Positions 26,638 through 35,282 of a DNA stretch of 64,000 bases are shown one piece after another; positions within the stretch are counted from its first letter, which is position 1; each line of letters starts with the position of its first letter. Origin of the DNA: Kutzneria sp. CA-103260 (GTDB lineage Bacteria; Actinomycetota; Actinomycetes; Mycobacteriales; Pseudonocardiaceae); the NCBI RefSeq assembly GCF_018263855.1, contig NZ_CP073318.1:7936001-8000000 (forward strand), written 5' to 3'. Under the pieces are notes generated by a model. The model searched no databases, was not told the origin of the DNA, and was given only the letters and a program-made list of their open reading frames with translations. The position numbers were made by a program, and so were the translations under genes.

Positions 26638-27551
26638 CAGGCGGCCTCCTGCCTGGTCAGAGTGACAAACGCGGCCTCGAGTCCGGCGCCGCGGACCTCG
26701 ATGTCGTGGGCCTGGGGGTGGCGGCTGAGCAGTTCGCGCAGCGCCCGGTCGGAGTCCGCGCAGGCCAGCTCGGCGGCGTCGCCGCGCACCAGCACCTCGG
26801 TGACACCAGGCAGCGTCCTGAGCACGGTCTCGTCGGCGCCGGGGATCTTCGCCGTGATCACCCGGCCGGCGGCCAGCGAGCGCACCTGGCTCACCGAGCC
26901 GTCGGCGACGACCCGGCCCGACCGCAGCAGCACCACCCGGTCCGCGTAGTCCTCGGCCTCGGCCAGGTAGTGGGTCGCGAACACCACCGTGCGGCCGGTG
27001 TCGGTGTAGGAGCGCATCGCCGCCCAGAACTCGCGGCGGGCGGCCACGTCCATCGCGACCGTCGGCTCGTCCAGCACCAGCAGGTCCGGATCGCTGACCA
27101 GCGCCGCCGCGAACCGGACCCGCTGCTTCTCGCCGCCCGACAGCCCACCGACCTTGCGACCTGCCAGCTCGGCCACCCCGGCGCGTTGCAGGGTTTCCTT
27201 GAGCAGCAACGGTTTCGGGTACATGGCTCGGAACAGCGCCACCGTCTCGGCGACCGTCGCGTCGTCGAGCAGGCCGCCCGACTGGAGCATGGCACCCACC
27301 AGACCGGAGGCCACCGCCTGCCGCGGCGTCCGCCCGAACACCGACACCGCGCCCCGGGTCGGCTTGGCCAGGCCCAGCAACATGTCGATCGTCGTCGACT
27401 TGCCCGCGCCGTTCGGCCCGAGCAGCGCCACCACCTCCCCCGGCGCGATGGTGACGTCGACCCCGTCCACCGCCTGCACGTCGCCGAAGTGCTTGACCAG
27501 TCCGCGAAGGCTCACCGCGGCGCCCCGGGTGACGGTGTCTGTGCTGTCCAT
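26637..27551 (-). CDS. ABC transporter ATP-binding protein (exporter)
   Basis: 304 aa. Walker A GPNGAGKST, Q-loop QSGGLL, signature LSGGEKQR, Walker B LLVLDEPT, switch His in ATHYL. A C-terminal ~80-residue extension (about 220-300) is typical of drug or lipid exporters (CcmA/DrrA class). First gene of a two-gene operon. Two TGACAG-type inverted repeats lie upstream (27586-27623). Confidence 0.88.
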   Translation of the reverse strand: MDSTDTVTRGAAVSLRGLVKHFGDVQAVDGVDVTIAPGEVVALLGPNGAGKSTTIDMLLGLAKPTRGAVSVFGRTPRQAVASGLVGAMLQSGGLLDDATVAETVALFRAMYPKPLLLKETLQRAGVAELAGRKVGGLSGGEKQRVRFAAALVSDPDLLVLDEPTVAMDVAARREFWAAMRSYTDTGRTVVFATHYLAEAEDYADRVVLLRSGRVVADGSVSQVRSLAAGRVITAKIPGADETVLRTLPGVTEVLVRGDAAELACADSDRALRELLSRHPQAHDIEVRGAGLEAAFVTLTRQEAA

Positions 27552-27585
27552 GGCTCAGAGCTTGTCGTTCCCGTGGGACCGGGCC

Positions 27586-27623
27586 CTGGCAGTTCTGTCA
27601 GGACCCGGCCATGACAACTGTCA
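27586..27623. promoter_or_regulatory. Two similar inverted repeats upstream of an ABC operon
   Basis: TGGCAG-TT-CTGTCA (27586-27599) and TGACA-AC-TGTCA (27612-27623), 12 bp apart, sit 35-72 bp before the ATPase start at 27551. Two similar half-sites in tandem suggest operators for one dimeric repressor. No regulator gene is adjacent. Confidence 0.4.
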
Positions 27624-27673
27624 CGGGAGAGGGGCCGTCCCCGCGGACAGCCCTTTCCGCCGACCAGGAGGGT

Positions 27674-28408
27674 TCATCCCGCCTCCAACAGGCGGCGGGC
27701 CCGGTTGACGGCGGTGGCCACCGCGCCGTGCAGGGCCCCTGGGTCGCTGCCCGGCGGCGTTTCGATGGCGAGCAGCTGCGGCGCGTCGATGGCGGGCGGC
27801 GGCGGGTCCGGCAACGGCGGCACGGGCTGGGATAACGCTTCTGTGGCAAGGGTGATCGACGCCAACGGCGCAGCCTTGGGCGGGGCTGCGTGCTGGCCTG
27901 CGACCTCGGCAGTGAGGGCTTCCACCGACCGCCCGCGGAGCAGGAGCAGCAGCGACGGGTCCATGTCGATCAGCCAGGCGGCCTGGTAGCACAGGGCGGC
28001 GGCGTGCTGGCACGGATTGCCCCAGTCGTCGCAGGTGCACCGGGCGTCCAGGTCGCCGACCGTGGGCAGCAATTCGGACAGGGCATGGGGCAGTTGGCCG
28101 TCGAGCAGGGCCGCCAGGTGTCCCGATTGGACGGACGCCTCGGCCACGAGATTCGCCCACACGTTGTCCGACAGGGGTTCGACGGTGACCGCCGTCGGGC
28201 AGGTGCCGTCGACCGTGGCGGCCACGCGCCCCGGGCTGATCGTGATCGGCCCGATCCTCCCTTCGGTCGCCATACGCCGTCCGCGTCGGGTCAGGCCTGC
28301 GTCGACGGCGGTGTCTTCCATGGCCTGTAGCCAGTCGGTGCCCCACCAGGTGTGGGACCGACGCCGGCTGCGGGCCGGAAAGGCGGAAAAGCCACGGGCC
28401 GCGGTCAT
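27674..28408 (-). CDS. SWIM zinc-finger protein
   Basis: 244 aa with a SWIM motif CTCDDWGNPCQHAAALCY (CxCx6CxH) near residues 136-153. The rest is Pro/Ala-rich. SWIM proteins of this size are commonly paired with SNF2 helicases in actinobacteria. ATG 28408 overlaps the stop of the upstream helicase by 4 bp (ATGA), so a functional partnership is likely. The role in DNA repair or nucleoid remodelling is unproven. Confidence 0.85.
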   Translation of the reverse strand: MTAARGFSAFPARSRRRSHTWWGTDWLQAMEDTAVDAGLTRRGRRMATEGRIGPITISPGRVAATVDGTCPTAVTVEPLSDNVWANLVAEASVQSGHLAALLDGQLPHALSELLPTVGDLDARCTCDDWGNPCQHAAALCYQAAWLIDMDPSLLLLLRGRSVEALTAEVAGQHAAPPKAAPLASITLATEALSQPVPPLPDPPPPAIDAPQLLAIETPPGSDPGALHGAVATAVNRARRLLEAG

Positions 28409-31083
28409 CGGAGTTCCACCAGATCGGCCAGTTCGGCGTCGGTCAGTTCGGTCAGGGCGGCTTCGCCGCCGGTGAGGACGGCGTCGGCCAGGGCGCGTTT
28501 GGTGGCGAGCATGGCGGCGATGCGGTCCTCGATGGTGCCTTCGGTCATGAGGCGGTGGACCTGGACCGGGCGGGTCTGGCCGATGCGGTAGGCCCGGTCG
28601 GTGGCCTGGTCCTCGACGGCCGGGTTCCACCAGCGGTCGTAGTGCACGACGTGGTCGGCCCGGGTGAGGTTGAGACCGGTGCCGCCGGCCTTGAGGGAGA
28701 TGAGGAAGATCGGCACCTCACCGTCCTGGAAGCGGCGGACCATGTCCTCGCGGCGGGCGACGGGGGTGCCGCCGTGCAGGAGCTGGCTGGACAGGCCGCG
28801 GTCGGCGAAGTGGCGGGCGAGCAGCTGAGCCATGGCGACGTACTGGGTGAACACCAGCACGGCGTGGTCCTCGGCGACGATGGTGTCGAGGAGTTCGTCG
28901 AGCAGGGTGAGCTTGCCGGAGCGGGCGCTGAGGCGGGCATCGGTCTGCTTGAGGTACTGGGCGGGATGATTGCAGATTTGTTTGAGCGAGGTGAGCAGCT
29001 TGACGATCTTGCCGCGGCGGGCCATGCCATCGCTCTCGGCGATCTCGGCCATGGCCTCGCGGACGGCCGCCTCGTAGAGGCCGGTCTGCTCGCGGGTGAG
29101 CGGCACAAGTTGGTCGGTCTCGGTCTTGGCCGGCAGCTCGGGGGCGATGCCGGGGTCGGACTTGCTGCGGCGCAACAGGAACGGCCGCAGCAGGCGGGCG
29201 AAACGGCGGGCGGTCTCCTCGTCCTTGTCGGCCTCGATGGGCTTGGCCCACCGCCGCCGGAACGAGCCCAGCGAGCCGAGCAGGCCGGGGGCGGCCCAGT
29301 CCAGGATGGCCCACAGCTCGGACAGGGTGTTCTCGACCGGCGTGCCGGTGAGCGCGACCCGGACGCCGGATCCGATGGCGCGCAGGGCTTTCGCCGTCGC
29401 CGAGCGGGCGTTCTTGACGTGCTGGGCCTCGTCGGCGACGACCAGGTCCCAGGGCACGGCGGCGAGTTCGGCGGCGTCCACCCGCATGGTGCCGTAGGTG
29501 GTGAGCACAAAACCCTCGACGCCGGAGAGGTCGCGGGCCGAGCCGTGGAAGCGCCGGACCGGGACGCCGGGCGCGAAGCGCCGGATCTCCCGTTCCCAGT
29601 TGCCCAGCAGCGAGGCCGGGCAGACCACGAGGGTGGGCCCGGCGGCGGCGCGGTGCAGGTGCAGGGCGATCACGGTGATCGTCTTGCCCAGGCCCATGTC
29701 GTCAGCCAGGCAGCAGCCCAGGCCGAGCTCGGTCATCCGGGCCAGCCAGCGCAGGCCGCGCAGCTGGTAGTCGCGCAGCGTGGCGGCCAGCGCCGGCGGC
29801 TGCACCAGCCGCTCGCTGCCGCCCTCGGCGTCGGCGATTCGGTCCCGCAGTGCGGCCAGCCAGCCGTTGGGCACGACCTCGACCTGCTCGCCATCGATCT
29901 CGGCGGCCCCGGTGAGCGCCAGCCCGAGCGCCGCCAACGGGTTCAGCGGCTCCAGCTCCCCCTGCCGGACGCGCCGGGCCAGGTCGGCGTCGACCAGCTG
30001 CCACTGCTCGCGCAGCCGCACGATCGGCCGGTGAGCCTGGGTCAGCTGCTCCAGCTCGTCACGGGTGAGCGGGTCATCGCCGACGGCGATCTGCCAGTCG
30101 AAGCGCAGCGCCTGGCCACCGCCGAGGAAACCGGGCAGGTCGCGGGGCGGCGAGTCGCCGCCGATGACCACCCGGCTGACCAGCTGCCGGGCCAGTTCCT
30201 TGGGCCAGTGCACGGGCACGCCCTTGGCGGTGAGCCGGTCGGCCGCGCCGCCCAGCAGTTGCCGGACCTCGTCGTCGGTCAGCCCGATCTCGTCCGGAAC
30301 CTCCTTGTGCAGCAAGGAGTCCAGCGCCGGCCAGACCCGGGCCGCTCGACGCAGGGCGACCACCGCCTGGGCCTGCGCCCGGGCTCGGCCGGCCCCGGCC
30401 CACACTTCGGCGGCGTCGCTGACCACGCCGGGGTCGGCGACGCTGTGCAGCTGCACGACGGCCCGGAACCGGCCGTCGAACTCGATGCGCAGCGACACGC
30501 TGACGCCGTCGGCCCAGGCCCGCAGCTCCGGCACGTGCCGTGGGGCGGCGGCCAGGAACGCGGCCTCGCTGCCGCCGCGGGGCATGCCGTCGGCGACCGC
30601 GTCCAGGAAGCCCTCGACCAGGCCGCGGGCGTCCGGCAGTTCCAGCGGCAGCCGGCCGGGCACCGGCACCGCCCGGGCCCCCGCCGGCATGGCCGCCACC
30701 AGTTCGCCGATGCGGCCGTGGTCGGCCGGGTCGAGCGGGCCGACGCGCCACGCGTCGTAGTCGCCGGGCGACACCGTGGGCTGCAGCCGGCCGCGGGCGA
30801 TGAGCTGGAGCGCGACGACCGTGGCCGCACCCCAGAACGCGGTGGCCGGGTGGGCCCGGCGGTCGCGGCGGGCCCGGCTGAGCAGCGGCACCGCCTCGGT
30901 GACCGGCAGCCGCACGGCCGGCACCGTGCGGACCCGCGCCTGGTCGCCGTGGGCCTCGATGATGTCCAGGGCGCCGAGCTCCCCCATCCCCGTGGGGAGC
31001 TCGGCGCCCCAGAAAGCCATTCTGCCCAATCTCGGGGGATCTGCGGGCTCGAACACGACCGGGCAGCGTGCGAGTTCGTCCAC
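28405..31083 (-). CDS. SNF2-family DNA helicase / ATPase
   Basis: 892 aa. The N-terminal ~420 residues are an actinobacterial SNF2-N extension. Then come the helicase lobes: DYQLRGLRWL, Walker A DDMGLGKT, DEAQ box VADEAQHVKN, TGTPVENTL, and in lobe 2 LISLKAGGTGLNLT and DQATDRAYRIGQ. A DEAQ rather than DEAH box places it with the bacterial RapA/HepA-like group. GTG 31083 shares one base with the stop of the upstream ABC permease (TAGTG) and has GGAGG 11 nt before it. Translation is coupled downstream to the SWIM gene. Confidence 0.9.
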   Translation of the reverse strand: MDELARCPVVFEPADPPRLGRMAFWGAELPTGMGELGALDIIEAHGDQARVRTVPAVRLPVTEAVPLLSRARRDRRAHPATAFWGAATVVALQLIARGRLQPTVSPGDYDAWRVGPLDPADHGRIGELVAAMPAGARAVPVPGRLPLELPDARGLVEGFLDAVADGMPRGGSEAAFLAAAPRHVPELRAWADGVSVSLRIEFDGRFRAVVQLHSVADPGVVSDAAEVWAGAGRARAQAQAVVALRRAARVWPALDSLLHKEVPDEIGLTDDEVRQLLGGAADRLTAKGVPVHWPKELARQLVSRVVIGGDSPPRDLPGFLGGGQALRFDWQIAVGDDPLTRDELEQLTQAHRPIVRLREQWQLVDADLARRVRQGELEPLNPLAALGLALTGAAEIDGEQVEVVPNGWLAALRDRIADAEGGSERLVQPPALAATLRDYQLRGLRWLARMTELGLGCCLADDMGLGKTITVIALHLHRAAAGPTLVVCPASLLGNWEREIRRFAPGVPVRRFHGSARDLSGVEGFVLTTYGTMRVDAAELAAVPWDLVVADEAQHVKNARSATAKALRAIGSGVRVALTGTPVENTLSELWAILDWAAPGLLGSLGSFRRRWAKPIEADKDEETARRFARLLRPFLLRRSKSDPGIAPELPAKTETDQLVPLTREQTGLYEAAVREAMAEIAESDGMARRGKIVKLLTSLKQICNHPAQYLKQTDARLSARSGKLTLLDELLDTIVAEDHAVLVFTQYVAMAQLLARHFADRGLSSQLLHGGTPVARREDMVRRFQDGEVPIFLISLKAGGTGLNLTRADHVVHYDRWWNPAVEDQATDRAYRIGQTRPVQVHRLMTEGTIEDRIAAMLATKRALADAVLTGGEAALTELTDAELADLVELR

Positions 31084-31856
31084 TATCGGCTCAACCTCCG
31101 AAACGCGCGTACCGAGAGTGGGAAGAACACCGCCACCAGGAGCAACGGCCATGCCACCGCCACGCCGGTCCAGCCGTCGGCCGCTCCGGGGGAACCGAAC
31201 AGCTCCCGGGTGGCCGAGGCCGTGGCCGACAGCGGGTTCCACGTCGCGATCGTCCCCAGCCAGCCGGGCATGGTGTCCGGTGAGACGAAGATGTTGGACA
31301 GGAAGCTCACCGGCCAGACCACCACCTGCACCAGCGTCACCGCGCTCGGGTTGGCGATGACCAGGCCCAGGTAGATGCCGAGCCAGAGGAAGGCGAACCG
31401 GAGCAGGAGCAGCAGGCCGAACGCCGCCAGAGTGGCGGCCGCGTCGCCGTGCGGCCGCCAGCCCACGGCCAGCCCGCAGGCCGCCATCACGACCAGCACC
31501 AGCACCGAGTTCAGCATGTCCGCCCCGCACCGCCCGACCACCACCGCCGACGGCGCCATCGGCATCGACCGGAACCGGTCCGTGACCCCTCGCGAGGCGT
31601 CCGTGGTGACGGCGAGCAGCGTGCCCTCCACGCCGAACCCCATGGTCATCACGAACATGCCCGGCAGCAGGTACTCGCGGTAGTCCCCGCCGCCCGGCAC
31701 CGCGATGGCCCCGCCGAGCAGGAAGCCGAACATCAGCACCAGCAGGATCGGGAACAGCACGCTCACCACCACCGGCGCCGGCTGACGGACCCAGTGCGCG
31801 AGATCGCGCCGGGTCATCGTCCACCCGTCGGCGACGGCCCATCGGATGCTGCTCAC
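31083..31856 (-). CDS. ABC-2 type permease (DrrB-like)
   Basis: 257 aa with about six membrane segments and the typical ABC-2 C-terminal motif (VWPVSFLSNIFVSPDTMPGWL, then WNPLSA). Partner of the DrrA-like ATPase upstream (32036-32959), from which it is separated by an unusual 179-bp gap holding inverted repeats. GTG 31856 has AAAGG upstream. Its stop overlaps the SNF2 start by one base. Confidence 0.88.
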   Translation of the reverse strand: MSSIRWAVADGWTMTRRDLAHWVRQPAPVVVSVLFPILLVLMFGFLLGGAIAVPGGGDYREYLLPGMFVMTMGFGVEGTLLAVTTDASRGVTDRFRSMPMAPSAVVVGRCGADMLNSVLVLVVMAACGLAVGWRPHGDAAATLAAFGLLLLLRFAFLWLGIYLGLVIANPSAVTLVQVVVWPVSFLSNIFVSPDTMPGWLGTIATWNPLSATASATRELFGSPGAADGWTGVAVAWPLLLVAVFFPLSVRAFRRLSR

Positions 31857-31901
31857 GCGGACACCTTTCCATTCGAGGGTTCGTGTCGGTCGGCGACGCG
31901 A

Positions 31902-32030
31902 CGGTCGGGGTTTGGGTGTCTCCAAGACCCCCAAACCCCGACCGGAGGGGTCTTCAACGGCGACACACCAGTGGGGTTTGTGGTGGTTGGCGATCGTGGC
32001 GCCGTGGGTTTGTAGGTCTTGGAGACGCAC
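31902..32030. repeat. Inverted-repeat (MITE-like) insert between ABC genes
   Basis: A 14-bp stem, GGTCGGGGTTTGGG (31903-31916) with CCCAAACCCCGACC (31930-31943), carries an inner GTCT-CCA-AGAC. The core GTCTCCAAGACCCCCAAACC at 31918 recurs in inverted orientation at 32006-32026 (19 of 21 positions). The ~115-bp unit is therefore bounded by inverted repeats. A further copy of the core lies at 44786. It separates two genes usually adjacent, which suggests insertion. Confidence 0.55.
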
Positions 32031-32035
32031 GAACT

Positions 32036-32959
32036 TCAGGTGGTGAGGGTGAGGAAGACCTCGTCGAGAGTGGGGCGGCGTAAGGCGATGTCCGCCACGC
32101 CGATGCCGGCGGTGTCGAGGGCGCGGAGGGTGTCGGTGAGCGCGGGGATGCGGTCCTGGACGGGGGCGCTGAGGCGGCGGAGGTCGTCGTCGCGGTCGGG
32201 CGGGGTGCCGGCGATCTTGTGCATGAGCTCGGCGGCGGTGGGCAGGTCGGCCGCGGAGTGGACGACCACCTCCAGGCGGTCGGCGCCGAGGCGGGACTTG
32301 AGGTCGGCGGGGCTGCCGGCGGCGATGACCCGCCCGGCGTCGATGACGGCGATCTGGTCGGCGAGTTGGTCGGCCTCGTCGAGGTACTGGGTGGTGAGCA
32401 GGACGGTGGTGCCGTCGGCGACGAGGGAGCGCACGGAGTCCCAGACCTCGTTGCGGCCACGGGGATCGAGCCCGGTGGTGGGCTCGTCCAGGAACAGCAC
32501 CTGGGGCGCGAGGATCATGCCGGCGGCGAGGTCGAGACGGCGGCGCATGCCGCCGGAGTAGCGGCGGACGGGCCGCGAGCCGGTGTCGGCCAGGCCGAAA
32601 CGGTCCAGCAGCTCGGTGGCCCGGACCCGGGCGGCGGCGGAGCTCAGGTGGTGGAGCCGGCCGAACATCTCCAGGTTCTGCCGGCCGCTGAGCACTTCGT
32701 CGACGGCGGCTTGCTGGCCGACGAGCCCGATACGGCGGCGCACCTCCATGGGCTGGGTGGCCACGTCGAAGCCGGCGACCTCGGCGCGGCCGCCGTCGGC
32801 CCGCAGCAATGTGCTCAGGATGCGCACGGCGGTCGTCTTGCCGGCTCCGTTCGGGCCGAGCAGCCCACACACCGTGCCGGGGTGAACCCGCAGGTCGAAG
32901 CCGTCCAACGCGATCTTGTCACGGAACCGCTTGCGCAGCCCGTGGACGAGAACTGACAT
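32036..32959 (-). CDS. DrrA-like ABC transporter ATP-binding protein
   Basis: 307 aa daunorubicin-resistance-type ATPase. Walker A GPNGAGKTT, Q-loop VGQQAAVDE, signature YSGGMRRRLDLA, Walker B LFLDEPTTGLDP, switch LTTQYLDEADQLAD, and a DrrA C-terminal extension ending RPTLDEVFLTLT. ATG 32959 has GGGGG upstream. Probably exports a hydrophobic compound with the permease at 31083. Preceded by an operator-like inverted repeat and a PadR gene in the same direction. Confidence 0.92.
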   Translation of the reverse strand: MSVLVHGLRKRFRDKIALDGFDLRVHPGTVCGLLGPNGAGKTTAVRILSTLLRADGGRAEVAGFDVATQPMEVRRRIGLVGQQAAVDEVLSGRQNLEMFGRLHHLSSAAARVRATELLDRFGLADTGSRPVRRYSGGMRRRLDLAAGMILAPQVLFLDEPTTGLDPRGRNEVWDSVRSLVADGTTVLLTTQYLDEADQLADQIAVIDAGRVIAAGSPADLKSRLGADRLEVVVHSAADLPTAAELMHKIAGTPPDRDDDLRRLSAPVQDRIPALTDTLRALDTAGIGVADIALRRPTLDEVFLTLTT

Positions 32960-32981
32960 ACATCCCCCTGGCCGAGTACTA

Positions 32982-33038
32982 AAGTTTGAATACCCGCGGC
33001 CTCCAGTGTGCACCCGCGAGGGGTGGGTATGCAAACTT
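32982..33038. promoter_or_regulatory. Inverted repeat, putative PadR operator
   Basis: AAGTTTGAATACCC (32982-32995) and GGGTATGCAAACTT (33025-33038) are inverted copies (13 of 14) spaced 29 bp, between padR (stop 33048) and the ABC ATPase (start 32959). PadR proteins bind such AT-containing inverted repeats and often control neighbouring exporters. Confidence 0.55.
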
Positions 33039-33047
33039 GAATAGCGG

Positions 33048-33623
33048 TCAGTCCGGGTGCGGCCAGCTGCCGGCCTTGCCGACCGTCCCCGGCTCGCCGG
33101 CCATGGCGTACTCGCCCGCGTTCAGCCGCTCGATCAGATCCCTGGTCCAGGCGATGTCGTTGGCCGCGTCGGCGACCCGCAGCCGGTACAGCTCGCGCAC
33201 GTGCGGCGGCTCCCGCCAGCCGGTCAGCTGCCCGTCGGCCTCCTTGCAGATCGCCTCCACCGCCGACAGCCGGATCTCCAGCAGGGACACCGCCTGGCCG
33301 CGGGTCAGCGCCGGCAGCATGGCCAGGCCCGCGGCCAGCATGTCCGGCCGCGGCTCCGGCTTGCGCATGGCGTCGGCCAGCAGCCGCTGGAACTCGAACT
33401 CGCCCTTCTCGGTGAGCTCGTAGTCGGTGCGGCCGGGCACAGTCCAGTCCTCACGCAGGTGACCGGCCTTCACGCCCTGCTTCAGCGCGTGGTAGATCGA
33501 GCCCCACTTGACGTTGGCCCAGACGTCCGCGCCCCACGACATGAGGTCGTTGCCGATCAGGTAGCCGTGGGCGCGGCCGTAGCCGCGCACCACCCCGAGC
33601 ACCAACAACCGCGTCGCCGACAT
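33048..33623 (-). CDS. PadR-family transcriptional regulator
   Basis: 191 aa. N-terminal winged helix (LLVLGVVRGYGRAHGYLI, then GSIYHALKQGVKAGHL and a TDYELTEKGEFEF wing) with a C-terminal helical dimerisation region (about 95-175), matching the PadR/Vir family. ATG 33623. Located 88 bp upstream of the ABC operon in the same direction; a repressor role for that exporter is inferred. Confidence 0.88.
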   Translation of the reverse strand: MSATRLLVLGVVRGYGRAHGYLIGNDLMSWGADVWANVKWGSIYHALKQGVKAGHLREDWTVPGRTDYELTEKGEFEFQRLLADAMRKPEPRPDMLAAGLAMLPALTRGQAVSLLEIRLSAVEAICKEADGQLTGWREPPHVRELYRLRVADAANDIAWTRDLIERLNAGEYAMAGEPGTVGKAGSWPHPD

Positions 33624-33632
33624 GGGTGCAGC

Positions 33633-35282
33633 CTAAAGTGGACCGTAGATCACCACCGTGTGCTGGGTGCCCACCACGACGCGCCCGTCAGCCACGGTCG
33701 GCACGGTGAAGTTGGTGTAGTCGGCCAGCTTCTCGTGCACGAGTTCGTGCCGCAGGTCGGTCGGGTCGTAGGCGCGCAGCACCGGCCCGCCGTCCTCGTT
33801 GCCGACGATCCACACCACCGCGCTGCCCGGCCGGTCGCCGTCGCTGGAGACGACCGGGATGCCGCCGGGATAGGCCAGCCCCTCCGCCGCCTGCGACCTG
33901 GGCTTGCTCGCGATCTTGCCGTCGACCAGCTGCCACGCGCTGAGCCGGTCGGCCACGCCGGCCGTGTAGACGTAGGTCTGTCCGCCGCCGGTCCACGTCG
34001 TCTCCGCGCCCCACACGCCGCCGTCCACGGTCTGCACCGGCAGTTCCTGCACGAGCTGGTCGACGTCGGTGCGGTCCTGGTGGTCGCAGGGCTGGTTGAT
34101 GGTGTGGAAGCCGCCGAGGGAACCGATCTTCGTCAGCTCGATCCGGCCCTCCTTGCTGATCTCCAGCACCTCGCCCTGGTCGATCAGCAGCAGCGGCGCG
34201 CCGGAGCTGAGGTCCTGGTCGTGGTCGTTCAGGCAGGTCACGTTGAACGGGGTGAACGCGTCAGCCACCTTGAGGGTGCTGCCGTCGCGGACCAGCCGCA
34301 GCAGGCTCATGCCGGCGTTCCGGCCGCCGGTGTTCAGGTTGTACGGGCCGTTCCCGGTCGTGACGAAGATCGAGCCCTGGTAGCCGACCAGCCCGGTCTG
34401 CGACTGCCAGATGCCACCACCGCCGGGGCGTTTGCCGCTGCTGCCCTGATCCGGGTTGTCGGTGTAGACCACGGCCTGGCGCAGGTCCTTGGCCTGGTAG
34501 CCCAGAATCCAGCCCTCGTACGGCATTCGGCTGCAGTAGGAGGAGAACGCCGCGTAGACGACGCCGTCCTGGAGCAGCAACCCGACGCGCTGCTGCTCGT
34601 AGGCGGCGTCGAAGCGGATCTTGCCGTTGCTGGAATTGCTGCCGGCGACGGTCGCGGACAGCGTCACCGGCGGCAGCTTGTCGTTGCCGGTGGCCACATC
34701 CAGCGCGTACATCCGGTCCACGATGCCGGTCTGGTCGTGCATGGTGGCCACCACGTACATGGTGTTGGTGGCCGGATCGATCACCGGCGTGCTGGTGACC
34801 CCCACCTCGGGCGAGATGGACTCGCATTTCACGTCGTCGGGGGCGGACACCGGTTTCGCGCCGTCCGGCAGCAGGGAACGCTGCCACAGCGGGGCTCGCG
34901 CCGATCCCTTGGCGTCGGCGTCGAGCGCGTACACGCTGCCGTGTTCGGTCGCGACGATCACGAGGTTGTGCCCGCCCAGGCCCGGCACGAACAGCGGCTG
35001 CGCGTACACCGCTCCGTCCAGCGGATAGGTGATGCGCAGCCCGATCCGGCCGACGTTGGCCTGGTTGAGCACGGTCTCGTGCCGGTTCCAGCCAACACGC
35101 GTGGCGTCGCCGCGCTGGGTGAGCACAGCCGTGTCGGCCGGCGCGGCCGCCGAGGTCTCGGCCGCGGGGGCCACCGGGGCGGGCTGGGAACACGCGCCTG
35201 CCAGGAGAATGGTCGCGAGCACGACGAGCCCGGACCGCAGCGCGGTCCGGGTCGCCGAGACGCCCGTCAGGGCGTGTAGCAC
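33633..35282 (-). CDS. Lipoprotein with a PQQ-type beta-propeller
   Basis: 549 aa. Signal peptide with lipobox LLAGAC (Cys about 27), an Ala/Pro linker, then a repeated beta-propeller: VATEHGSVYALDADAK, STPVIDPATNTMYVVA and DRMYALDVATG are PQQ-like blades. No dehydrogenase motifs are complete, so it may be a structural or sensor propeller. GTG 35282 lies inside the last codons of the upstream secreted-protein gene (16-bp overlap), implying coupling, though its ribosome site is weak. Confidence 0.75.
   Translation of the reverse strand: MLHALTGVSATRTALRSGLVVLATILLAGACSQPAPVAPAAETSAAAPADTAVLTQRGDATRVGWNRHETVLNQANVGRIGLRITYPLDGAVYAQPLFVPGLGGHNLVIVATEHGSVYALDADAKGSARAPLWQRSLLPDGAKPVSAPDDVKCESISPEVGVTSTPVIDPATNTMYVVATMHDQTGIVDRMYALDVATGNDKLPPVTLSATVAGSNSSNGKIRFDAAYEQQRVGLLLQDGVVYAAFSSYCSRMPYEGWILGYQAKDLRQAVVYTDNPDQGSSGKRPGGGGIWQSQTGLVGYQGSIFVTTGNGPYNLNTGGRNAGMSLLRLVRDGSTLKVADAFTPFNVTCLNDHDQDLSSGAPLLLIDQGEVLEISKEGRIELTKIGSLGGFHTINQPCDHQDRTDVDQLVQELPVQTVDGGVWGAETTWTGGGQTYVYTAGVADRLSAWQLVDGKIASKPRSQAAEGLAYPGGIPVVSSDGDRPGSAVVWIVGNEDGGPVLRAYDPTDLRHELVHEKLADYTNFTVPTVADGRVVVGTQHTVVIYGPL

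Noticed and set aside
31083..31872. SNF2 protein beginning at 31872
   Set aside because: That start would overlap the whole ABC permease in another frame. The permease has clear membrane segments, and GTG 31083 has GGAGG and a one-base stop overlap.
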